Positions 1 to 5,419 of a stretch of DNA of 7,292 bases are shown piece after piece. The notes below the pieces were generated by a model that saw only the letters and a program-made list of their open reading frames with translations, did not search any database and was not told where the DNA came from. The DNA comes from Candidatus Nitrosopumilus sp. (GTDB lineage Archaea > Thermoproteota > Nitrososphaeria > Nitrososphaerales > Nitrosopumilaceae), in assembly GCA_013002265.1 (NCBI GenBank), contig JABDKK010000070.1:1-7292 (forward strand), given 5' to 3'. Within the stretch, counting starts at the first letter, position 1. Each line of letters begins with the position of its first letter. The translations under genes and the position numbers were made by a program.

Positions 1-499
1 CTGTATGTCCTTCTTGCCACAAAAATTCAGATGTTCTAAGAAATGGCTTTGTTGCTTTAATTTCTGCCCGAAGTGCTGTATTCCAAAAATTAATCTTTAA
101 TGGTAAATCTCTCCAACTTTGAATCCATTTTGAATATAACGTATATGCAAGTGTCTCTGAAGTTGGTCGTAAAGCTAACCTGTCTCCAATTTCATTTGTT
201 CCTGAATGTGTTACCCAAAAAACTTCGGGATTAAAGCCTGCAAAATGTTTCTTCTCTTTACCCAACAATGACTCGGGAATTAAAATTGGAAGAAATCCGT
301 TTCTAATTCCATTCTTGCTAAATTTTGAATCAAATGTACTTCTCAATGATTCCCAAATTGAATATCCGTCAGGTCTAAGAACAATTAGACCCTTTACTGG
401 AGCATAATCTGCAAGTTTTGCTTTTAGAACAACTTGAGTGTACCATTCACTAAAATCATCATTTTTTGATACTGTAATGCCAACATCTTCTTTACTCAA
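1..499 (-). CDS. proS: Prolyl-tRNA synthetase, N-terminal part (3' end outside window)
   Basis: Class II aminoacyl-tRNA synthetase that charges tRNA-Pro with proline in the cytoplasm. The 166 visible residues hold the N-terminal half of the catalytic core. They show the SEWYTQVVLKAKLADY opening (about 17-32), the motif 1 region with FLPILIPESLL (69-79), the proline-binding loop RPTSET (111-116), the motif 2 RAE (144-146), and TKPFLRTSEFLWQEGHT (150-166) up to the window edge. The pattern fits the archaeal/eukaryotic-type ProRS without the bacterial editing insertion between motifs 2 and 3, although that part lies outside the window. The chosen start is TTG at 499 (MSKEDVGITV). A second in-frame TTG at 511 would add four residues, and an in-frame TAG at 524-526 rules out anything longer. 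The gene lies about 60 bases downstream of the 95-codon gene on the same strand and may be cotranscribed with it. The family call is firm; the exact start is not. Confidence 0.95.
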   Translation of the reverse strand, partial: MSKEDVGITVSKNDDFSEWYTQVVLKAKLADYAPVKGLIVLRPDGYSIWESLRSTFDSKFSKNGIRNGFLPILIPESLLGKEKKHFAGFNPEVFWVTHSGTNEIGDRLALRPTSETLAYTLYSKWIQSWRDLPLKINFWNTALRAEIKATKPFLRTSEFLWQEGHT

Positions 500-558
500 A
501 CTAAATTTCAAAGAATAATTAAACTAATGAGCCTTTCGTGAGTAAACTTGTTTTAACA

Positions 559-846
559 TTATTTTAGGGGATCCCCTTTACAGAAAACTTTTCCCATGAC
601 TCTGCTTTGAAAATTAGGGCAAACAAAACACTGAATAAAATGGGTGTCTTCTTTCAAAACTGGACAATCTACGTATTCTTGTTTCATTCTTTTGAGCATT
701 TTTGGACTAACTCCTTTTAGCTTTAGTTTTCCCTTATCATCCATCATTCCGGATGCTTTTAGTTCCTCTTTTACATTGTCAGGTAGTTTTTGTCTTCCTT
801 CTCTTTCTTTAATTTCGACTTCGTATTTGCGTTCCAATTCTGCCAT
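559..846 (-). CDS. Small conserved-type Cys4 protein, function unknown
   Basis: A 95-residue protein that I cannot name. The N-terminal half is highly charged and probably helical (MAELERKYEVEIKEREGRQK), followed by the Lys-rich stretch DDKGKLKLKGVSPKMLKRMK (36-55). The C-terminal third has four cysteines at 61, 73, 76 and 89, in the pattern CP-x11-C-x2-CP-x12-C, plus His69. That spacing suggests a zinc ribbon or a small Fe-S site, but no family was recognised. No signal peptide or membrane segment is visible, so it is probably cytoplasmic. ATG at 846 is the start. A TATA-like TAATAAAT lies on the minus strand about 27 bases before it, which fits a leaderless transcript. It is followed by proS on the same strand and is divergent from the phosphatase gene. 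It is taken as real rather than the overlapping plus-strand frame because of the promoter placement, the ordered Cys motif and the soluble composition. Confidence 0.8.
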   Translation of the reverse strand: MAELERKYEVEIKEREGRQKLPDNVKEELKASGMMDDKGKLKLKGVSPKMLKRMKQEYVDCPVLKEDTHFIQCFVCPNFQSRVMGKVFCKGDPLK

Positions 847-869
847 ATTGAATATTATAACACTCGGTG

Positions 870-877
870 ATTTATTA
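870..877 (-). promoter_or_regulatory. TATA-like box for the Cys4 gene
   Basis: Read on the minus strand this is TAATAAAT, centred about 27 bases before the ATG at 846. That is the archaeal TATA-to-start distance expected for a leaderless mRNA. It is a pattern match only. Confidence 0.4.
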
Positions 878-903
878 CTAGCGTTTTTTGGATCTCAATT
901 TGG

Positions 904-920
904 TTTAAACTTTAATATAA
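904..920 (+). promoter_or_regulatory. TATA-like region for the HAD phosphatase gene
   Basis: Two overlapping AT boxes, TTTAAAC (904-910) and TTTAATATAA (911-920), lie in the divergent gap. The first is about 25 bases before TTG 932. The second is about 35 bases before the alternative TTG at 950. Which one is used decides the start codon, and sequence alone does not settle it. Confidence 0.35.
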
Positions 921-931
921 TTAGTATTTTT

Positions 932-1600
932 TTGCAATTTAGATTTCAATTGCTAATAATTTTTGACGTGGAGGGGGTTTTATATGATGAAGAATATCTT
1001 CCACTTCTTGCAGAAAAACTACACAAAGAAGATGAAATTTGGGAAATCACAAAACAAGGAATTCAAGGAAAAATCAATTGGGAACAAGGTCTGAAAACAA
1101 GAGTTGCCGCTCTTAAAGGATTGGATGAAAAAATTTGTCAGGAAGTATCTGATTCTCTTCCTATAATGACTGGTGCAAAAGAGGCATGTAGAGTACTAAA
1201 AGCAGCAGGATGGAAACTTATGGCTGTCTCAGGGGGATTTACTCTGATGATGGATAGATTGAAAAAAGAATTGGAATTGGATTATGTTTATTCAAATGAA
1301 TTAATCTTTAAAGATGGAAAATTAGACGGTGTCAAAATTGTTGTTGATTCAGATAAATCAAAATCTGCAAAAATCAAAATAGATGAATGGGGAGAAAAGA
1401 AAGAAAACATTGTTTGTGTTGTAGATGGTGCAAATGATGTAAAATTATTTGATATTTGTGGTCTAGGAATTGCCTACAGGGCACAAGACCTAGTAAAGGA
1501 TTTGGCAACCACCACTTTGGAAGAAAAAGATCTGTCTAAGATCTTAGATATTATTAATAGACATTACAAATTAGCATTAGAAACCACTACTGTCACATAA
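932..1600 (+). CDS. serB: HAD-family phosphatase, SerB/ThrH-like (probable phosphoserine phosphatase)
   Basis: Haloacid-dehalogenase phosphatase, most likely acting on phosphoserine (last step of serine synthesis) or a related small phosphoester. All four HAD motifs are visible, with numbering from TTG 932 (222 residues). Motif I is FDVEGVLY (Asp12 nucleophile, Glu14 where most SerB have Asp). Motif II is VSGGF (Ser100). The motif III lysine lies in SDKSKSAKI (Lys144 likely). Motif IV is DGANDV (Asp165, Asp169). The helical cap lies between motifs I and II (about 20-75). The length matches SerB/ThrH. DxEGV is also found in ThrH-type enzymes, so substrate specificity is open. The open frame continues upstream to ATG 644, but that part is antisense to the 95-codon gene and has no HAD character. 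TTG 950 (216 residues) is an alternative start. cofE follows after 34 bases, probably in the same transcript. Confidence is high for family and moderate for the serB assignment. Confidence 0.85.
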   Translation: MQFRFQLLIIFDVEGVLYDEEYLPLLAEKLHKEDEIWEITKQGIQGKINWEQGLKTRVAALKGLDEKICQEVSDSLPIMTGAKEACRVLKAAGWKLMAVSGGFTLMMDRLKKELELDYVYSNELIFKDGKLDGVKIVVDSDKSKSAKIKIDEWGEKKENIVCVVDGANDVKLFDICGLGIAYRAQDLVKDLATTTLEEKDLSKILDIINRHYKLALETTTVT

Positions 1601-1634
1601 ACAATTTTTTACTACAACACTAGAGAAACACTAC

Positions 1635-2360
1635 TTGGAAATTATCCCTATTCATATTGATAAAGAGATTGACACAAGTGATGATGTTTCTGAGATAATT
1701 ATTGAAAATTCTGAATTAAGTGATGATGATATTGTTGTTATAGCTCAGAAAATTATATCAAAACAAGAAGGAAGAACTGTTGAATTATCTGCCGTCTCCC
1801 CATCTTTGTTAGCTAATGGGATTGGTTCTCAGTATCAAAAGGATCCCAGAATAATTGAATTAATTTTATCAGAATCAAAACGTATAGTACGAATGAAAAA
1901 TGGTATTATCATAGTTAGGACAAAAAATGATTTTGTTTGTGCCAATGCAGGTATTGATGAAAGTAATGTGAAAAATGGGTATGCAACTCTATTGCCTGTG
2001 AATTCTGATGACTCTGCAAACAAAATACGAAAAAAAATTCATGAAAAAACAAACAAAAACGTTGCTGTGATAATATCTGATACTTTTGGACGTCCATTTC
2101 GTATGGGGCAGACTAATTGCGCAATAGGGGTTTCAGGATTAAATCCAATTATTGATTACGCTGGGATAAGTGATTCCTTTGGAAAAACCATGCGAGTATC
2201 TGCAATTGCAATCGCTGATGAAATTTCCTCTGCAGCAGAATTGGTTATGGGTAAAATTTCAAAATGTCCAATTGCTATAATTCGAAATTATTCCTTTGGT
2301 AAATCCTATTCATCTTCAGATATTTTGCTCCGACCAGAGCATGAAGATCTCTTTAGATGA
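1635..2360 (+). CDS. cofE: Coenzyme F420-0:L-glutamate ligase CofE
   Basis: GTP-dependent ligase that adds gamma-linked glutamate to F420-0, giving F420-1 and longer forms. It acts in the cytoplasm and needs a divalent metal. The 241 residues match the archaeal single-domain CofE in length and motifs: VVIAQKIISKQEGR (34-47), DPR (70-72) followed by ELILSES, CANAGIDESN (102-111), and the SDTFGRPFRMGQ signature (148-159) with Asp149 as a likely metal ligand. DEISSAAELVMG (195-206) follows. There is no C-terminal FMN-binding extension like that of bacterial FbiB. The start is TTG 1635 (MEIIPIHIDKEI), which puts the protein start where the family starts. A weak AT box (1604-1611) lies about 27 bases upstream, so it may have its own promoter besides read-through from the phosphatase gene. 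No other F420 biosynthesis gene is in the window. The product implies an F420-using organism. Confidence 0.93.
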   Translation: MEIIPIHIDKEIDTSDDVSEIIIENSELSDDDIVVIAQKIISKQEGRTVELSAVSPSLLANGIGSQYQKDPRIIELILSESKRIVRMKNGIIIVRTKNDFVCANAGIDESNVKNGYATLLPVNSDDSANKIRKKIHEKTNKNVAVIISDTFGRPFRMGQTNCAIGVSGLNPIIDYAGISDSFGKTMRVSAIAIADEISSAAELVMGKISKCPIAIIRNYSFGKSYSSSDILLRPEHEDLFR

Positions 2361-2379
2361 TTCCATGTCTCTTTCAATA

Positions 2380-2391
2380 GGATTATAATCC
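2380..2391 (+). promoter_or_regulatory. Palindromic TATA-like box before the PHP gene
   Basis: GGATTATAATCC is a perfect 12-base palindrome in the short cofE-PHP gap. Its central ATTATAAT is about 24 bases before GTG 2409 and 30 before ATG 2415. It could be a TATA box for a separate promoter, and its symmetry would also suit a dimeric regulator. This is inferred from position only. Confidence 0.35.
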
Positions 2392-2408
2392 AAAGAAGAA
2401 AAATTCTT

Positions 2409-3329
2409 GTGAAAATGCCAATTAACACAGAACTACACTGCCACAACTCTTTTTCAAATTTCCATGTGGGTGAGGATGAACCTCCTTATGATTGTGACAT
2501 TTCAATTAGAGATCAACTTGAACGATCATATAATTTGGGATTAGATGCCATTTTTGTAACTAATCATAATACTTTGGATGGATATCATCAATTATTAGAA
2601 TACAAAAATGATCATCAGAAATTCAAAAACATTGATGTTTTTCCAGCAGAAGAAATCACTACAAATACTGGAGCCCATGTTCTGGCATATGGGATTCATG
2701 AGGCCATTTCACCAGGACTTTCACTTGAAGAAATAATTGATGAGGTCAAAAACCAAGGAGGAGTTTCATCTGCCCCTCATCCGTTTAGTTTACTTGATGC
2801 ACTAAGGGATGATGCAAAAAAATGTGACATGGTTGAAGTTTTCAATAGTAATAATGTGGATGTACTATCTAATGCCAGAGCAACTCAATTTGCATTAGAT
2901 AATAATATGATTCAGGTTGCAGGAAGTGATTCACATGTTCTCTCTACACTAGGAAGATGCGTAAATGTGATTGATTCAGAAAATAATCTGGATGACATTC
3001 TTTATGCAATGAAGCGTGGAAAAATTGAGATCTCTCAGACTGGATATGCATTACAAAATGAAACCCTTGATCACCTCAGATTTAAAATAAATAATTCTAA
3101 AGAGTATCTGATTGACTATATCTCTGAGCATTATCCAAACGCAAAATGGCTTTTAACATTGATGCTGAGAATTTATGATTCCAATCAAAATAGTCATGTG
3201 TGGTCATTATTTTACAAAATTGCAATTTATTTAATGAAGCGTATTTCTCAAAAAATAAATTTTCAAAATCAAGATCCTAGCTTCATGAAAGACAGAAATC
3301 TTGCTACTATGTTTAAAATGGCATTGTAA
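2409..3329 (+). CDS. PHP-domain metal-dependent phosphoesterase
   Basis: Member of the PHP (polymerase and histidinol phosphatase) superfamily, probably a cytoplasmic phosphoesterase using two or three metal ions. Its substrate is unknown. The metal-binding set is visible in order: ELHCHNSFS (His10, His12), VTNHNT (Asn52, His53), AEEIT (Glu81/Glu82), His90, the APHPF histidine (His124), VEVFNS (Glu143), and AGSDSH (Asp174, His176). The core spans about 1-215. Residues 216-306 form an extra C-terminal region, Leu/Ile/Lys-rich and mostly helical in character (for example YPNAKWLLTLMLRIYD), with no recognised motif. The usual TDHNT is TNHNT here. The start is GTG 2409; ATG 2415 is two codons later and equally possible. 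It lies 48 bases after cofE on the same strand. It is a stand-alone PHP protein with no polymerase or HisK-specific extension seen, so a trpH/RNase AM-like nucleotide phosphoesterase role is possible but not shown. Confidence 0.85.
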   Translation: MKMPINTELHCHNSFSNFHVGEDEPPYDCDISIRDQLERSYNLGLDAIFVTNHNTLDGYHQLLEYKNDHQKFKNIDVFPAEEITTNTGAHVLAYGIHEAISPGLSLEEIIDEVKNQGGVSSAPHPFSLLDALRDDAKKCDMVEVFNSNNVDVLSNARATQFALDNNMIQVAGSDSHVLSTLGRCVNVIDSENNLDDILYAMKRGKIEISQTGYALQNETLDHLRFKINNSKEYLIDYISEHYPNAKWLLTLMLRIYDSNQNSHVWSLFYKIAIYLMKRISQKINFQNQDPSFMKDRNLATMFKMAL

Positions 3330-3495
3330 TCTCAAGTAGGGCAAGCTAAACTCGAATATCTTTTATAGATACGTGAAGTATATCTAAAACACTACGGAAA
3401 CTAAACTAATCAAGAAAATAAAAATTACATCATTGTTTCTTTGATAAAAATCAGTTTTCATCAAACTCTATAAAGCATATTTGTAAATGGATTCT
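3330..3495 (+). promoter_or_regulatory. Gene-free regulatory stretch before the exported hydrolase gene
   Basis: About 165 bases with no convincing coding frame. It contains, in order: TAGGGCAAGCTAA (3337-3349) and TTATAGATAC (3363-3372), both repeated near the other end of the window; an imperfect inverted repeat at 3366-3386; an inverted repeat TTTGAT/ATCAAA (3440-3445 and 3460-3465); and a TATAAA box (3469-3474). The long leader and several elements suggest more regulation than at the other genes here. No RNA gene was recognised. Confidence 0.5.
3469..3474 (+). promoter_or_regulatory. TATA box of the exported hydrolase gene
   Basis: TATAAA is centred about 25 bases before ATG 3496 and only about 15 before ATG 3487. 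With usual archaeal TATA spacing the RNA would begin near 3496, favouring the inner ATG and a leaderless mRNA. Confidence 0.5.
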
Positions 3496-5373
3496 ATGAA
3501 ACTACTCTGGGCGTTCCTCTTTTTGGTGTTATTTGTATTTGCTGGAATCTCTGAATCTATCGCAGAAGAATCTGCATCGAACACAACAATAACTCAGCAA
3601 GAACTAAAAATAATGGTTGAGAATTGGATGAATGATCCAGATGAAGATGATGCTAACCAACGTCTAGAAATTATGAAAGCATATTATGCATTTGAAGAAA
3701 CTGGGGGACAGTTATCCAATGATCAAGATGGATTAACCCTGATGAACCAAATTAGAAAGATGGTAAGTCTTCAAATTCCAGTAGAGGAACTTGACCAATT
3801 AAGAAAACAAGTCCGAATTGAACTAGGACTAGAGCCATCATCTAAAGAAAAAATTATCTACATTGCTCCAAATCTAGTTGATTGTGTAGGCGTTGGTCCA
3901 CAAAAATGCATGCAAGTTCGTTATGATGAAAATTCTAGCTGGCAGAATTTTTATGACTCTATCAAAGGATTTGATTTTGTAGAGGAAAAATCTTACAAAA
4001 TCTCAGTCAAAGTAACTGATGTCAAAAATCCACCAGCTGATGCATCAAGTAAGAAATACGAACTGGTAGAAATCCTTGATCAAAAATCGTATGCTAAACA
4101 CATTCCATACAAGAACTTATGTGCTCCAGGATTTACTTCACTTGGAGAAATATGTGTACTAAATGATAGATGTGGTCCTGGAGCATATCCTGGAAAAACC
4201 TGTGTCATGGATGGAGATATTCAACCCTATCTTAGACCGTTACAGCAGGGAAATGCAGGAATTGCAGCTACTGATGTAGTGTGTGCTGAAGGATTAAGCT
4301 TGATTTTCAAATCAAATGATGGATCTCCAGCATGTGTCAGTGATCAGGCAAAGATGAAGTTAAAGGAACGTGGATGGCAAACAGGCATGCCAATACTTGC
4401 ATGCACATTGGAATATGCTCCTATTTGTGGTGTTGATGGTAAAACATATGGTAACAAATGCATGATTGACTCAAACCATATTGCTACAAAACATGTTGGT
4501 GAATGTACTGCTATGATTAAGGATACAAAAGGAGTCTTTGAGAATACATTAGAGTATGCTACTCACTCTCCTGTTATTGATGAACAAAAAGGATACTTTG
4601 TTACAGAAATTGCAGATGGTGTCTATTGGTTGGTTGGAAGTGGCTATCAGACAATGTTTCTAACAACAAGAGAAGGTGTAGTTGTAGTTGATGCGCCAAA
4701 ACCAATTGGAGAAAAATACCTTGATGCGATAAACGAAGTTACTGCTGAGCCAATCACACACATGATTTATTCCCACCATCATCAGGATCACACAGGAGCG
4801 GCAGGAGAGATATTTCCTGAGGATATTACTTACATAGCACACAAAGACGCTGCAGACTTGCTTGTAACTGATAATGATCCTGCTCGCCCTATGCCAAATC
4901 TGATTCTTGAAGGTGATTTTAACGCCTTAGAAGTTGGAGACAAAACAATAGAGTTTCATAACATTGGTGACTTTCATTCTAAAGGAAATTGGTTGATACT
5001 TCTTCCACAACACAAGATTGGAATGCTAGTTGACTTGTTTCGCCCTGCCGAATCCCCTTACAGGGCATTTGGAGTTACTCCTGACATTGAATTATACTTG
5101 ACAAGTCATGATGTCCTAATGACTTTTGATTTTGATGTATTACTAACAGGTCACACTAATCTTTTGGCAACAAAAGACCATATCGCCACAAACAAAGAAT
5201 TTACGCAAAGTGTAATGGATAATGCAAAAACTGCATTAGATTCAGGAGAAGAAGATCCATTTGAGATTTGTACCATAACTACCATACAGCAATGGGAAGG
5301 AAAGCTTGGCAATCTTGATGTCTTTATGGTTGATCATTGCAATGCCATGATCACGTATTTGGAATCTCAATGA
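3496..5373 (+). CDS. Exported multidomain protein: DUF4377, Cys-rich, Kazal-like and metallo-beta-lactamase domains
   Basis: Predicted exported metallohydrolase of unknown substrate. Numbering is from ATG 3487 (628 residues). Start ATG 3496 is preferred because it gives MKLLWAFLFLVLFVFAG, a clean signal peptide, and fits the TATA spacing. Order: signal peptide (4-26); charged helical region without known domain (33-118); DUF4377 (about 124-200: CVGVGPQKCMQVR, then NPPADASS); Cys-rich stretch (212-297) with GPGAYPGKTCVMDG and IFKSNDGSPAC, motifs I recall from thaumarchaeal secreted proteins; Kazal-like inhibitor domain (306-340: CTLEYAPICGVDGKTYGNKC); metallo-beta-lactamase fold (369-628). The last has a full metal set: His430, His432, Asp434, His435, His497, Asp516, His556. 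All fourteen cysteines lie after the signal peptide, which suits disulfides outside the membrane. Real beta-lactam cleavage is not implied, since the fold serves many hydrolases. It is followed after 46 bases by the cyclase receptor gene. The domain calls are confident; the role is unknown. Confidence 0.9.
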   Translation: MKLLWAFLFLVLFVFAGISESIAEESASNTTITQQELKIMVENWMNDPDEDDANQRLEIMKAYYAFEETGGQLSNDQDGLTLMNQIRKMVSLQIPVEELDQLRKQVRIELGLEPSSKEKIIYIAPNLVDCVGVGPQKCMQVRYDENSSWQNFYDSIKGFDFVEEKSYKISVKVTDVKNPPADASSKKYELVEILDQKSYAKHIPYKNLCAPGFTSLGEICVLNDRCGPGAYPGKTCVMDGDIQPYLRPLQQGNAGIAATDVVCAEGLSLIFKSNDGSPACVSDQAKMKLKERGWQTGMPILACTLEYAPICGVDGKTYGNKCMIDSNHIATKHVGECTAMIKDTKGVFENTLEYATHSPVIDEQKGYFVTEIADGVYWLVGSGYQTMFLTTREGVVVVDAPKPIGEKYLDAINEVTAEPITHMIYSHHHQDHTGAAGEIFPEDITYIAHKDAADLLVTDNDPARPMPNLILEGDFNALEVGDKTIEFHNIGDFHSKGNWLILLPQHKIGMLVDLFRPAESPYRAFGVTPDIELYLTSHDVLMTFDFDVLLTGHTNLLATKDHIATNKEFTQSVMDNAKTALDSGEEDPFEICTITTIQQWEGKLGNLDVFMVDHCNAMITYLESQ

Positions 5374-5390
5374 ATTTAAGATCATAATTA

Positions 5391-5400
5391 AAATATATAG
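5391..5400 (+). promoter_or_regulatory. TATA box of the receptor cyclase gene
   Basis: AAATATATAG has its TATATA core centred about 24 bases before ATG 5420. This suggests a separate, leaderless promoter in the 46-base gap rather than only read-through from the hydrolase gene. Confidence 0.45.
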
Positions 5401-5419
5401 AAATATCTTCTGATTTTAG

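Noticed and set aside
644..931. Long N-terminal extension of the phosphatase frame starting at ATG 644
   Set aside because: It lies antisense to the 95-codon minus-strand gene, is Ser/Phe/Leu-rich as expected for a shadow frame, and the HAD fold begins only near the FDVEGV motif.
1601..1612. T-run after the phosphatase gene as a terminator
   Set aside because: Archaeal terminators can be T-tracts, but this one is short and lies 25-30 bases before the next gene, where it may equally be a TATA-like box.
1835..2097. Minus-strand open frames inside cofE
   Set aside because: They are shadows of cofE. They have no motif or promoter-like box, and the plus-strand frame has full family signatures.
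4660..4842. Minus-strand open frame inside the metallo-beta-lactamase region
   Set aside because: It overlaps the catalytic HxHxDH coding sequence and has the Cys/Tyr/Phe-rich look of a reverse reading.
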